A stretch of DNA of 64,000 nt from Acidaminococcaceae bacterium (GTDB taxonomy: Bacteria; Bacillota; Negativicutes; Acidaminococcales; Acidaminococcaceae), in the NCBI GenBank assembly GCA_017554485.1, contig JAFZIG010000109.1:1-64000 (forward strand), read 5' to 3'. This document shows, piece by piece, positions 18,157-26,330 of the stretch. The first letter of the stretch is position 1; every line of letters starts with the position of its first letter. Position numbers and translations under genes: made by a program. The notes under the pieces are model-generated. The model was not told the origin of the DNA, did no database searches, and worked only from the letters and a program-made list of their open reading frames with translations.

Positions 18157-20309
18157 GGCAATACCTCCTGTTTCTCAATGCGTTTGTTCTCATACATAAC
18201 TTTATCGGCACGGTGCATCGTATCAGTCACAGATCCGTCAAGTTCAGGATCGTACACCGCAACGCCAACGGCGACCCGGGGTTGCTCCCACCGGTTGGCA
18301 GTGGCATTACAGAGTTCTCTCTTTTCTCTTTCAAACCGGCTGACAAGTTCTTCCCTGTTTTTAAAATCTTCATTCAGCAATACTACGGCGAATTCATCGC
18401 CGCCGATCCGGAAGACCGGACTGTGCTGAAACACGCGGCAGATAAGCCGGCTGGCGGTTTTGATATAAATGTCCCCTTTATCATGCCCGTGCTGGTCATT
18501 GACCATTTTGAGGTTGTCGCAGTCAAATACGCCGATGGCATAATCAGACATTGTTCCTTGCTTAACCTTATCCTGGAGATCCTGGATATACTTATTAAAA
18601 GCGCCTTTGTTGCGGACAGAGGTAAGGGCGTCCACAAAGACCTTCCGGTTCAGGTCGTGGACCAGATGTTCCTCTTCCTGAATTTTCTTCTCTGCCCGGA
18701 TGCTGCGCAGAAGGAGGGCCAGGATCACTGCCAGGATCAGGGCGATCACGGTCAGCACAAGGAACAGGTTATCTTTGATCAGATCGGCAAAGGTGATTTT
18801 CACATCTTCCGTGGAATAATAGGTCAGCGCCTTGTGAACGGTGGCCTTGGGCACGGCGTCAATGACCCTTGCAAGGATGGAGTACAGTTCGGTATCGCCC
18901 TTGCGCACCGCGAAACTGTAGTCCATGTCCACACCGGTATAGACAGTGGTCAGGTGCAGTTTTTCGCACTGTTTGGAAATGTTGTTGTAGCGGTAATTGC
19001 TGATGATAACGCAGTCCGCCTTCCCGGCAGCCACAGCCTCCAGGCCGGTGGGCGTGTCCGCAAAATACGCCCTGTCCCAGCCGGGGTAATGATCTGTCAG
19101 GTACATGTCATAGTTGGTGTTTCCCTTATTGACCGCTACAACAACATGTTCTTTGGTAATAAACTCCTTCTGTTCCGCAGCCCGTACTACCGCGTCCATC
19201 TCCGTACGCATCAGGGGCGGCGTCATGACCACACCCAGGTTTTCACTGTCATTGTCGATCAGGTTGGCGGGGAACATAATGTCCACCTCGCCGTTCTTCA
19301 CAGCCTGTATGGCTGCCGAGGCCGTAGGATAGCAAACGGCCTTAAAGTCCAGTTTTTCATTTTCCAGGGCCGTGGAAGCAGAGGCCAGGTAATCCTTCAG
19401 CGCGCCGGTCAGTTCCCCTGTTTTCGGGTCTTTGGCGCAAAAAGCCAGATAGTTGTCCTGGTACCCCACCCGGATCGTCCCGTGTTTGTCAAGCCATTCC
19501 TTTTCCTTTGCAGTGAGGTACCGGTCGGTGTTGGCGCTTCGCAGGTACTTCTCGTGAAGCTGCTGATTATAAAACTTGTTCTCATCCTGTATCCGGTTCA
19601 TAGCCGCGTCCAGCTCGGGCAAAAGGTCGGGCCGCTTCTTGCTCACCGCAAAGAAAAAATCGGAAGAGCCTATTTTGCACACGGGCACGGCTTTGTTCGG
19701 GTCTCCGTAGAAATCCATGGTAACAAAGGCTTCCAGCTGTGTACCCAGCAGCAGCAGGGATTCCTCTTCCGGGCTGGTCATTTCAACGATCTCTGCCTGA
19801 ATGTCGTGAAGCTGCAGCCATTTACGGATCACTTCCTTCTGAAAACTTCCTCTTGCGACGCCGATCCGTTTTCCGTTCAGGGATGCATAATTTTCCGCCG
19901 TAATTTCTTTATTATTTGGGGCAACGAAAATATAATAGGCCTCAGTACCCATGGGAAGGGAGGCATACAGCATATCTTTCGTGCGCTCGTGCATAAAGGA
20001 AACGTCACTGAGCAAGTCAATCTCGCCGTCTTTCAGCATCTGCAGCAACTGCGACCAGGAGCCCCGCACGTACTCGTAGTTCCAGCCGGTATAGGCAGCC
20101 AGCTTATACTGATACTCATAGGAATATCCGGAACGTCTTCCAAACTTATCCGTAATAAAATAGGGCGCCTCATGCCAGCCGACACGGACTGTCTTTCCGG
20201 TATTCTGCATATAGGCTGTAACCGGCAAGAGCAAGGCTGTTATAAAGAAAAGGACTGACAGAAGTGCCGTAATCCACTTTACCCGATATATCTTAGTGTG
20301 ATTAGCCAT
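18153..20309 (-). CDS. Diguanylate cyclase with two periplasmic solute-binding-type sensor domains
   Basis: The 718-residue protein has an N-terminal signal anchor and two tandem SBP_bac_3-like domains (about 35-260 and 275-500; the first has VGWHEAPYF and the second VGYQDNYLAF). A transmembrane helix near 510-530 is followed by a C-terminal GGDEF domain with RIGGDEFAVV near residue 635. It likely senses a small periplasmic ligand, such as an amino acid, and makes cyclic di-GMP. It is the first gene of a unit with lemA and the TPM gene, joined by ATGA overlap. Confidence 0.93.
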   Translation of the reverse strand: MANHTKIYRVKWITALLSVLFFITALLLPVTAYMQNTGKTVRVGWHEAPYFITDKFGRRSGYSYEYQYKLAAYTGWNYEYVRGSWSQLLQMLKDGEIDLLSDVSFMHERTKDMLYASLPMGTEAYYIFVAPNNKEITAENYASLNGKRIGVARGSFQKEVIRKWLQLHDIQAEIVEMTSPEEESLLLLGTQLEAFVTMDFYGDPNKAVPVCKIGSSDFFFAVSKKRPDLLPELDAAMNRIQDENKFYNQQLHEKYLRSANTDRYLTAKEKEWLDKHGTIRVGYQDNYLAFCAKDPKTGELTGALKDYLASASTALENEKLDFKAVCYPTASAAIQAVKNGEVDIMFPANLIDNDSENLGVVMTPPLMRTEMDAVVRAAEQKEFITKEHVVVAVNKGNTNYDMYLTDHYPGWDRAYFADTPTGLEAVAAGKADCVIISNYRYNNISKQCEKLHLTTVYTGVDMDYSFAVRKGDTELYSILARVIDAVPKATVHKALTYYSTEDVKITFADLIKDNLFLVLTVIALILAVILALLLRSIRAEKKIQEEEHLVHDLNRKVFVDALTSVRNKGAFNKYIQDLQDKVKQGTMSDYAIGVFDCDNLKMVNDQHGHDKGDIYIKTASRLICRVFQHSPVFRIGGDEFAVVLLNEDFKNREELVSRFEREKRELCNATANRWEQPRVAVGVAVYDPELDGSVTDTMHRADKVMYENKRIEKQEVLP

Positions 20310-20375
20310 ATTAACCTTTCTCTCCACAAAATATTGGAAATAATTACAAGTTTTAATAACTTTTGATAATAGAGT

Positions 20376-20404
20376 ATTTTATCATAATTTTTCTCTCAAC
20401 TCAA
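20376..20404 (-). promoter_or_regulatory. Putative promoter of the GGDEF-lemA-TPM unit
   Basis: TTGAGT (20399-20404) and TAAAAT (20376-20381) with 17-base spacing on the minus strand. It fits the long AT-rich leader before the gene. Confidence 0.6.
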
Positions 20405-20574
20405 GATATTAAAACTGTCAATTACCCTTAAATAATAATTAAGGAAAAACCTGGATTTCCGATTTTTTTAACAGCTATTTTTTGTACCTATTTTGTACCT
20501 ATTTACCCCTAAATACTGCTAAATAAACGTTAAAAGTCGTCATTCGTGTAATTTTTCAGCACAAAATAAGAGAA
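20405..20574. other. AT-rich intergenic stretch without a gene
   Basis: The gap between the GGDEF gene and tRNA-Val holds a promoter at one end and a terminator at the other. In between I see only AT-rich sequence with two close copies of TTTTGTACCTATTT near 20475-20500. No open frame or RNA fold stands out. Confidence 0.5.
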
Positions 20575-20607
20575 CCCCCAAAGCCAGCATTCAAGCGGCT
20601 TTGGGGG
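20575..20607. terminator. Strong hairpin downstream of tRNA-Val
   Basis: A perfect 11-bp stem CCCCCAAAGCC/GGCTTTGGGGG. It lies 10 bases past the 3' end of the minus-strand tRNA and is followed by a T-rich stretch in both directions. It is probably the tRNA terminator. Confidence 0.8.
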
Positions 20608-20617
20608 ATGTTTTTCC

Positions 20618-20694
20618 TGGTACTCGGACAGGGGCTCGAACCCTGGACCTCTGCCATGTGAGGGCAGCACTCTAACCAACTGAGCTATCCGAGC
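20618..20694 (-). tRNA. tRNA-Val(CAC)
   Basis: A 77-base cloverleaf read on the minus strand. It has a 7-bp acceptor stem with a G-U first pair, the D-arm segment AGCTCAGTTGGTTAGAG, an anticodon stem CTGCC/GGCAG with loop CTCACAT (anticodon CAC), the T-loop TTCGAGC and an encoded CCA end. Confidence 0.95.
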
Positions 20695-20779
20695 GTATTT
20701 GGTTTACGAATGATATTATACACCTGTTACAGAAGAATTTCCAGTACTTTTTACAGATTTTAATAGAATTTACATCTCC

Positions 20780-22084
20780 TCAGCTTTCTAACTTGTCCCA
20801 GATTACACCCGCTGCAGCCCCCATCACCGCCACGGTGAACCAGCCGAAACCTTCCGCATACAGCGGAACGATCGACAACATGCTTTCCATGGGCACCGGA
20901 ATGGCCGCAGCTTTAAGCCCTTCTACAATAGCAAACAACGTAACGATCCACATGGTACAGCGGAACACCCGTTTATTACCGCCAAAGCCGAACACATTCA
21001 AAAGCGCCAGGGCGATCATCACCGGATAGAGGAAACAGAGGATGGGGATCGCCATTTTGATGATCATATCCAGCCCGAAATTGGAAAGGATAAAGCTGAG
21101 CAGAGCGATCAAAATGCCAAAGGTCTTTTTGGAAAGCCTGCCATTAAACAGGATATGGAAATAATCGGAAATGGCAGCAATCAGGCCGATACTGGTGGTG
21201 AGACAGGCCAGGATGATAATGGCGGAAAGGATTGCAGTACCACCGGTTCCCAGGTATTCGTGTGCGGTCGCCACCAGGATACCCGCGCCGTTGGAGAATT
21301 CACCGGACAGGTACCGGTGGGATTCCGCCCCCGCATAACCCAGGAAATAATAGATGACCGCCAACAGCCCGGCCGCGATGATGCCAGCCCACAGGCAGGT
21401 TTTGATCAGATTCTTTTTGCCGGTGATGCCTAATGTCTTAATCGTTGTCAGCGTTGCTGCACCGAACAGGAAAGAGGCCAGCAGGTCCATGGTGTTATAG
21501 CCTTCCTGGAACCCTTTCAGGAATGGCGTGTTCAGGTATTCGCCCTGAGGCGCGTCCGGTGTGAAGGACGGGGCCAGCAGCACTTTTACAAACAGTACCG
21601 CAAGACAGATAAGCAGGGCCGGGGTCAGCACTTTCCCCAGCCAGTTCAGAACCTTGGAAGGATTGTTGGCCACATAAAAGCTGAAGGCAAAATACAGAGC
21701 CGAATACAGCGCCAGCTGCCAGGGCTCGGTGGTGCCGAACAGCGGCTTGATACCAATTTCATAACTGAAAGCAGCTGTACGGGGAATGGCAAACAGCGGG
21801 CCGATGGACATACTGGAAATGAACATGATGATTTTCGCATAGGCCACATTGACCGGGGACGCCACCTCCGTCAGGTCGGAGCCGCCGGTCATGGCGATAG
21901 CCAGTACGCCTAAAACGGGAAGCCCCACACCGGTAATGCAGAAACCCAGCGTTGCAATGTTCAAGTTGCTGCCGGACAGATAACCGAACAAAGGCGGAAA
22001 CAATAAATTACCCGCACCGAAAAACGAAGAAAACAACACCAGACTTACCGGGATCAGCTTACTGAGAGAAAGGGAATTATTCAT
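20780..22084 (-). CDS. brnQ: Branched-chain amino acid transport carrier protein (LIVCS family)
   Basis: The 434-residue membrane protein has about twelve helices and begins with LVLFSSFFGAGNLLFPP, the signature of BrnQ-type cation-coupled leucine/isoleucine/valine symporters. It follows tyrS after a highly structured leader, which suggests its own control or attenuation. Confidence 0.95.
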   Translation of the reverse strand: MNNSLSLSKLIPVSLVLFSSFFGAGNLLFPPLFGYLSGSNLNIATLGFCITGVGLPVLGVLAIAMTGGSDLTEVASPVNVAYAKIIMFISSMSIGPLFAIPRTAAFSYEIGIKPLFGTTEPWQLALYSALYFAFSFYVANNPSKVLNWLGKVLTPALLICLAVLFVKVLLAPSFTPDAPQGEYLNTPFLKGFQEGYNTMDLLASFLFGAATLTTIKTLGITGKKNLIKTCLWAGIIAAGLLAVIYYFLGYAGAESHRYLSGEFSNGAGILVATAHEYLGTGGTAILSAIIILACLTTSIGLIAAISDYFHILFNGRLSKKTFGILIALLSFILSNFGLDMIIKMAIPILCFLYPVMIALALLNVFGFGGNKRVFRCTMWIVTLFAIVEGLKAAAIPVPMESMLSIVPLYAEGFGWFTVAVMGAAAGVIWDKLES

Positions 22085-22107
22085 AATTACATATGCCTCA
22101 CTGTCGA

Positions 22108-22211
22108 CAAAAAAGAAACGCTGATCAATTTACAGTGTCGCTGAGAAAGTCCGGTAAACGTAACCCCTCATCAGCAAACCGGTTAAATCAAATCAGCACG
22201 TTTCTTTTTGT
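22108..22211 (-). other. Long-range inverted repeat between tyrS and brnQ
   Basis: Arms AAAGAAACG-GCTGAT and ATCAGCGTTTCTTT (minus strand) enclose about 65 bases that contain a further CCGGT/ACCGG pairing. A T-run follows the distal arm. It can be the tyrS terminator or a terminator hairpin in a brnQ leader. No T-box motif is visible. Confidence 0.5.
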
Positions 22212-22242
22212 TTATATTTTCTGTGCTTTACTTATTATAAAT

Positions 22243-23463
22243 TTACTTTACAACAATACGATAATACTTCTTCTTGCCTTTGCGGATGAGCACGCCGCCA
22301 TCTTCTGCAAACAGTTCCGGTGTCAGCGCGAATTCCGGGTCTTCCACTGCCGCATTGTTCAGGTACAGGCCCCGCTGGGCGATCATCTGCCGGGCTTCCC
22401 GCTTGCTGCCGAAGACCTTCTGCGCCGTCAGCAGGTCAACCAGTTTGGCGGTCTTGTCTGCTTCGGTAATTTCCAGGGTGGGCACATTTTCCATGTCCGC
22501 CCCGCCGCCGAACAAAGCTTCCGTAGCTTTCACCGCTTTGTCCGCTTCCGCCTGGCCGTGGATCAGCTTGGTCACTTCATAGGCCAGCACCTTTTTCGCT
22601 TCGTTGATCTTTTCGTCCTTGTACGCTCCCAGACGACGGACTTCATCCATAGGCAGGAAAGTCAGCAAAGCCAGGCATTTTTCCACATCGGAGTCGTCTA
22701 CATTGCGCCAATATTGGTAGAAATCGTAAGGCGAGCATTTTTCCGCATCCAGCCACAGGGCTCCTTTTTCCGTCTTGCCCATCTTGCGGCCATCGCTGGT
22801 GGTAAGCAGCTTACAGGTGATGCAGAACGCCGGTTTCTGATCCTTGCGGCGGATCAGCTCCACCCCGGCCAGCATGTTGGACCACTGGTCGTCGCCGCCC
22901 ATCTGCAGCACGCAGTTGTAATTCTTGTGCAGGGTATAAAAATCATAAGCCTGCATGATCATGTAGTTGAATTCAAAGAAGGTCAGGCCCTTGTCCCAGC
23001 GTTTTTTATAGCACTCCGCTGCCAGCATGTGGTTCACGGAAAAATGCGTACCCACTTCCCGCAGCAGGTTCACGTAATTCAGGTTCAGCAGCCAGTCGCC
23101 GTTATTCACCATCAGCGCCTTGCCGTCAGAAAAATCGATGAACTTGCTCATCTGCTTTTTGAAGCATTCAATATTGTGATTGATAAATTCCGGCGTCAGC
23201 ATCTTGCGCATATCGTCCTTGCCGCTGGGGTCGCCGATCATGCCGGTGCCTCCGCCAAGCAATGCGATAGGCCGGTGCCCGGCCCGCTGCATATGGGCCA
23301 TGGCCATCAGGGCAATAAAGTGCCCTACGTGCAGGCTGTCCGCCGTGGGGTCAAAACCGATATAAAACGTGATCTTTTCCTTTTCCAGCATTTCCCGGAT
23401 TTCTTCCTCATGGGAAACCTGGGCAATAAAGCCACGCTCCTGTAACACATCAAAAACAGACAT
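22243..23463 (-). CDS. tyrS: Tyrosyl-tRNA synthetase
   Basis: The 406-residue class I synthetase has the HIGH-type motif in [11 protein letters not shown] (about residue 42), the KMSKS-type [10 protein letters not shown] near residue 225 and a C-terminal S4 RNA-binding domain from about residue 340. It is the HVGH type common in Negativicutes and Proteobacteria. A promoter with TTGCGA and TACAAT lies upstream; the leader is too short and unstructured for a T-box. Confidence 0.97.
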   Translation of the reverse strand: MSVFDVLQERGFIAQVSHEEEIREMLEKEKITFYIGFDPTADSLHVGHFIALMAMAHMQRAGHRPIALLGGGTGMIGDPSGKDDMRKMLTPEFINHNIECFKKQMSKFIDFSDGKALMVNNGDWLLNLNYVNLLREVGTHFSVNHMLAAECYKKRWDKGLTFFEFNYMIMQAYDFYTLHKNYNCVLQMGGDDQWSNMLAGVELIRRKDQKPAFCITCKLLTTSDGRKMGKTEKGALWLDAEKCSPYDFYQYWRNVDDSDVEKCLALLTFLPMDEVRRLGAYKDEKINEAKKVLAYEVTKLIHGQAEADKAVKATEALFGGGADMENVPTLEITEADKTAKLVDLLTAQKVFGSKREARQMIAQRGLYLNNAAVEDPEFALTPELFAEDGGVLIRKGKKKYYRIVVK

Positions 23464-23509
23464 TGAATAAAACTCCTCTCTTCTGTCGCCTTAATTACAA
23501 GTATGTATT

Positions 23510-23538
23510 ATTGTAACTCATTTCTTTTAATATCGCAA
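23510..23538 (-). promoter_or_regulatory. Promoter of tyrS
   Basis: TTGCGA (23533-23538) and TACAAT (23510-23515) separated by 17 bases on the minus strand, about 47 bases upstream of the start codon. Confidence 0.65.
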
Positions 23539-23616
23539 GCCATAACAGCATTATAATAGTATAGCTGACCTGAAAAGTATATGAATTCTGTCTGATGCAC
23601 TTTCCTATTTGTTTTC

Positions 23617-23645
23617 TTGACGTTGTCGCCGTAATTACATATAAT
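23617..23645 (+). promoter_or_regulatory. Promoter of the DnaA-N-like gene
   Basis: TTGACG (23617-23622) and TATAAT (23640-23645) with a 17-base spacer on the plus strand. The leader to the start codon is about 110 bases and contains a GCAGG/CCTGC-rich foldable stretch (23665-23735). The 300-base tyrS-to-23764 gap otherwise holds only the two divergent promoters. Confidence 0.75.
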
Positions 23646-23763
23646 ATTATGTACCAAAATAAATAATGCCTGCGGGAAAACAGACTGCTGCCGCAGCCTT
23701 GCAGGGCTTCTGCGGCATCGTCGGTTCCTGTGCGCAAACAAATCATATACAGGAGGATGTACC

Positions 23764-24099
23764 ATGAGACCAGATTTAGTTGTACCGGGCGAGAATGAGG
23801 AGAATTTTGTCGCCGCCCGCGACACCCGTGTAGTGACCGTTCCTTTTTCTCCTATAGAGAAACGCTTTGCTAAAGAAAAACCCCAGCTGATGCCCGGTTT
23901 GAAAATGCTGCGGGAAGAATTGGGAGACGCCGAGTTCGACAGGCTCATCAACCGTATCCATAACATCAACGTGGCCGGCGAGCGCTGCCTGATCGTGGCG
24001 GAAAGCGAACTGCACCGCACTTTCATTTTGCGCGACGCAATCCCCGCCATCTCCAAAGCGTTCAACGTAACCAATATCCGCGTGGTGACTCAGGGATGA
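23764..24099 (+). CDS. Small protein resembling a free-standing DnaA N-terminal domain
   Basis: A 111-residue soluble protein with a strong AGGAGG site. Residues about 45-108 (LKMLREELGDAEFDRLIN, then an alternating strand pattern CLIVAES and RDAIPAISKAF) look like the helix-strand order of DnaA domain I, which binds DnaB and regulators. The rest of DnaA is absent. The resemblance is by eye and weak, so the function should be treated as unknown. Confidence 0.5.
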   Translation: MRPDLVVPGENEENFVAARDTRVVTVPFSPIEKRFAKEKPQLMPGLKMLREELGDAEFDRLINRIHNINVAGERCLIVAESELHRTFILRDAIPAISKAFNVTNIRVVTQG

Positions 24100-24192
24100 T
24101 TCGAAACAGTTCCATACGTTTTGAAAAAACATCTCCATTGGCCGCAAAGCCTTTTACTTTTTTGTTTGCTTAGAAAGCATTTTAATTTTCTG

Positions 24193-24221
24193 TTGACAAT
24201 TTAAGATGAATCATCTATAAT
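24193..24221 (+). promoter_or_regulatory. Promoter of tRNA-Pro
   Basis: Perfect consensus TTGACA (24193-24198) and TATAAT (24216-24221) with a 17-base spacer, ending 11 bases before the tRNA. Confidence 0.95.
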
Positions 24222-24232
24222 AAACACGTTGT

Positions 24233-24309
24233 CGGGGCGTGGCGCAGTTTGGTAGCGCGCTTGTTTCGGGTACAAGAGGCCGTGAGTTCGAATCTCGCCG
24301 CCCCGACCA
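24233..24309 (+). tRNA. tRNA-Pro(CGG)
   Basis: A 77-base cloverleaf with acceptor CGGGGCG/CGCCCCG (the C1-G72 pair is typical of proline tRNAs), anticodon stem CTTGT/ACAAG with loop TTCGGGT (anticodon CGG), T-loop TTCGAAT and encoded CCA. It stands at the left edge of the prophage, a frequent phage attachment position, though no att duplication is visible. Confidence 0.95.
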
Positions 24310-24321
24310 GGAAGAACATAA

Positions 24322-24357
24322 CCGGAAGTCAGTCATCATCTGGCTTCCGGCTTTTTG
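24322..24357 (+). terminator. Terminator of tRNA-Pro
   Basis: CCGGAAGTCAG and CTGGCTTCCGG arms form an 11-bp stem with one U-G pair and are followed by CTTTTTG. Confidence 0.85.
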
Positions 24358-24470
24358 TTGGTTTTGCCCCGTTTGATGTCACAACGATAGCAAAAATGCG
24401 AATTGACCAACATCTGTCCAACATTTTACAACAGAACAGCAGAGAATAGAAGAAAAAAGATATCTAACTT

Positions 24471-24507
24471 AAAAGGCTCTCCAGGTATAATCCGGAGGGC
24501 CTTTTTA
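24471..24507 (-). terminator. Terminator at the end of the phage lysis operon
   Basis: AAAAGGCTCTCC and GGAGGGCCTTTTT arms form a near-perfect stem with A/T runs on both sides, so it can act in both directions. It lies just past the last minus-strand phage gene. Confidence 0.8.
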
Positions 24508-24518
24508 CTTTTATTTTT

Positions 24519-24965
24519 TCATTTAATTATACACACAAGACAAGCAGCCACAGTAGCTGCAATCCATGTATTCCTTTGCGCCTTAATTCGCAGCCGTGTC
24601 CGTTTTTCCTCTTTGGCGTATCTGTCTAATAATTGATTGGCATTCTGCAATGAGTTCTGCGCTACTGTCAGCTGTGTGTTGGATGTAGCCAGTTGACTCT
24701 TTAGCCTGGCTAATTCCTGCTCCAATTCGGTCAACTGTTCCTGCAGCTGCTTCGATTCCGTCTTTTGCGTGCTGGATATTTGTGCCAGCTTCTGTAATCT
24801 GGTTTCCAACCCCTGCAGCTCCGTTTCCGTTATCGTATAGGTCTTCTCTTGCAGAGTTGATGCCGAGCAGGTAGCCGGCGCCAAATATAAGTACCAGCAC
24901 AATAAACACAGCAATAATGATAGCAGCCATTTCTTTTGTTGTAGGTCCAATGTCAGAAAGGTCAT
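24519..24965 (-). CDS. Spanin-like protein A: secreted coiled coil with C-terminal membrane anchor
   Basis: A 148-residue frame. It has a signal-like N-terminus (KKWLLSLLLCLLCWYLYLA then PATCSAS, a weak lipobox). A long Gln/Leu/Glu coiled coil spans about residues 40-120 (TETELQGLETRLQKL and TELEQELARLKSQL), and a hydrophobic segment lies near the C-terminus (TWIAATVAACLVCII). It is encoded in a different frame over the whole length of the next entry and starts four bases after it. The position after holin and amidase suggests a role in outer-membrane disruption. Whether the signal region is translated as such is not certain. Confidence 0.6.
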   Translation of the reverse strand: MTFLTLDLQQKKWLLSLLLCLLCWYLYLAPATCSASTLQEKTYTITETELQGLETRLQKLAQISSTQKTESKQLQEQLTELEQELARLKSQLATSNTQLTVAQNSLQNANQLLDRYAKEEKRTRLRIKAQRNTWIAATVAACLVCIIK

Positions 24966-24969
24966 ACAT
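24583..24969 (-). CDS. Spanin-like protein B: N-anchored periplasmic protein, nested with protein A
   Basis: A 128-residue frame. It has a clear N-terminal membrane helix (AAIIIAVFIVLVLIFGAGYLL, about residues 15-35) and a long polar helical domain with AGTNIQHAKDGIEAAAGTVD, ending in RQRGKTDTAAN. The AGGAGG site ends five bases before its ATG, and the sequence ATGTATG places the start of protein A four bases later. The topology is that of an inner-membrane spanin. Family membership was not confirmed by a search. Confidence 0.65.
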   Translation of the reverse strand: MYDLSDIGPTTKEMAAIIIAVFIVLVLIFGAGYLLGINSAREDLYDNGNGAAGVGNQITEAGTNIQHAKDGIEAAAGTVDRIGAGISQAKESTGYIQHTADSSAELIAECQSIIRQIRQRGKTDTAAN

Positions 24970-24978
24970 ACCAGCCTC

Positions 24979-25218
24979 CTACGTTATTACTTTCAACAGT
25001 TCTGCAATCGCAAAACCTGCCAGCCCACCGATCCACGTTGCCAACATATCCTTGTAATCAAATCCCCGGTAAATGCACCAATCCCTTAGCTCCTTCATAA
25101 GACCGGCAAACAGACCCGCGGCAAGTCCATATATGGGATTATGTAATAGGTAGCTTACCACTATAGTAATGACAATACCGGCGGCAAAATGCAGCCGCTT
25201 ATCCAATGGAATATTCAT
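24979..25218 (-). CDS. Small phage membrane protein
   Basis: A 79-residue protein with DKRLHFAAG at the start and two to three hydrophobic segments, ending in a KDMLATWIGGLAGFAIAELL helix. It resembles the short DUF2279-like membrane proteins seen in some phages. It lies between the amidase and the nested spanin-like frames, and its stop codon overlaps their ribosome-binding site. It may be a second holin or antiholin; this is inferred from position. Confidence 0.65.
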   Translation of the reverse strand: MNIPLDKRLHFAAGIVITIVVSYLLHNPIYGLAAGLFAGLMKELRDWCIYRGFDYKDMLATWIGGLAGFAIAELLKVIT

Positions 25219-25224
25219 CACGGT

Positions 25225-25803
25225 TCAGTCTCCTCTTGTGCCCCACTGATTCTGATAAAATATACCCTTCCCGCGCAACAGATCGCCGCCCGGTTTCATT
25301 CTCTCACCATCATACAAATCTGGCAGAAACCACAAATCCCAGCGCAGATCCGGATCTCCTTGGAACGGGCCATAACCATCAGCCAGTGCTGCCTCGCAAT
25401 GCGTCAGGAAATTATCCCGTGTAATCTCCAAGTCTAATGCATCCGACAATATCGCTGTTACCTGCGCCAGCGCCTCAATCTGCAAGAGTGTCGGCGGGTA
25501 ATCACCAAAATCAGCATCATACCCTTCATTGGCCAGCGCCCCATAGCAGCACATCAATGCGATACCGATGGCACGATAATTGCGCCGGTAGGTGTGCGCC
25601 TTGTACTCCGTAAGATCATCCGTGGTAACATATATAGCCCCGTCATGGTCAATCAGAATATGGTAGTCATCGTAGGCCTGTGAATAGCGTGCGGCGGTCC
25701 AGTGCGCATAAACCATACTGATTTCGCCGCGGGCCTCATTGGCCAGTTCCCGGATATCTTCCAGTGACACCTTACGGCAATGATCTAATTCAACATAGGC
25801 CAT
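25225..25803 (-). CDS. Phage endolysin, N-acetylmuramoyl-L-alanine amidase type
   Basis: A 192-residue soluble protein with a PGRP/Amidase_2-like fold: VYAHWTAARYSQAYDDYHILID near residue 30 supplies the first metal ligand, and RNYRAIGIALMCCYGA and FLTHCEAAL follow. It would cleave the amide bond between muramic acid and the stem peptide. No signal peptide is seen, so it needs the holin encoded directly upstream, with which it shares a TAATG stop-start overlap. The start at 25803 has AAAGGAG upstream; longer in-frame starts are unlikely. Confidence 0.85.
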   Translation of the reverse strand: MAYVELDHCRKVSLEDIRELANEARGEISMVYAHWTAARYSQAYDDYHILIDHDGAIYVTTDDLTEYKAHTYRRNYRAIGIALMCCYGALANEGYDADFGDYPPTLLQIEALAQVTAILSDALDLEITRDNFLTHCEAALADGYGPFQGDPDLRWDLWFLPDLYDGERMKPGGDLLRGKGIFYQNQWGTRGD

Positions 25804-26330
25804 TATTTGATTTGCTCCTTTCGTTTTTTGATGATAGCAATAAGTTCCGTGGCTATCGGAACGCAACCTGTTTCGGCAATGTTTTCTAATACGGACAGCA
25901 GTTCCGTGCAGCAGAGTATTGCGGTAATAATACTCAGTGCAAACCGCAACGGGCTGCCCGATATCAGCATAGCCATGTCACACAATGACGCTGCCAGCAA
26001 TATTACAAAATAGGTAAGAAACTTTGACTTAAATTTCTCCCGCATTATCTCCGACTTGATGAATCTCCACCGGCTGGCCTGCCAGCAGAACCGGAAGTAA
26101 CACCAATAGCTAGCAGGTGACTGCGGATACATCGCAACCCAAAGGTGCCTAGCCTGGCAGATGCACCGTGTTATAATATCCAGCACCGCCAGTGCGGTAA
26201 ATATACTCATCAGCTGCAGATGGATTCCAAGCGCAGACGCCAGGGTCATTGCCCCGGCGCTGGCCGCCAGCTTCTCTGGTAGATGATTAACCACCGACTT
26301 TAGTGTGTCATAATTTAGTATTCCGTTCAT
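25803..26330 (-). CDS. Phage holin (holin family 4 type)
   Basis: A 175-residue protein with hydrophobic segments near residues 22-55, 100-120 and 125-150 and a charged C-terminal IIKKRKEQIK tail, matching toxin-secretion/phage-lysis holins. It forms membrane holes that release the amidase. The ATG at 26330 has GGAGAG upstream. A Cys/Trp-rich hydrophilic stretch (QARHLWVAMYPQSPASYW) lies between the first two segments. Confidence 0.75.
   Translation of the reverse strand: MNGILNYDTLKSVVNHLPEKLAASAGAMTLASALGIHLQLMSIFTALAVLDIITRCICQARHLWVAMYPQSPASYWCYFRFCWQASRWRFIKSEIMREKFKSKFLTYFVILLAASLCDMAMLISGSPLRFALSIITAILCCTELLSVLENIAETGCVPIATELIAIIKKRKEQIK

Noticed and set aside
18213..20258. 681-residue open frame on the plus strand opposite the GGDEF gene
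   Set aside because: It is the antisense of a gene with clear domains, has no ribosome-binding site, and its predicted protein is His/Arg/Val-rich without motifs.
22108..22211. Hammerhead ribozyme in the brnQ leader, suggested by CTGATGAG
   Set aside because: The matching GAAA and the third helix are missing; the stretch is better explained as part of a terminator-type structure.
22093..23445. 450-residue open frame opposite tyrS
   Set aside because: tyrS on the other strand is certain; the antisense frame has no recognisable domain and an unlikely composition.
23464..23760. T-box riboswitch upstream of tyrS
   Set aside because: No GGTGGTACCGCG-type antiterminator motif or specifier loop is visible, and the promoter leaves a leader of only about 40 bases.
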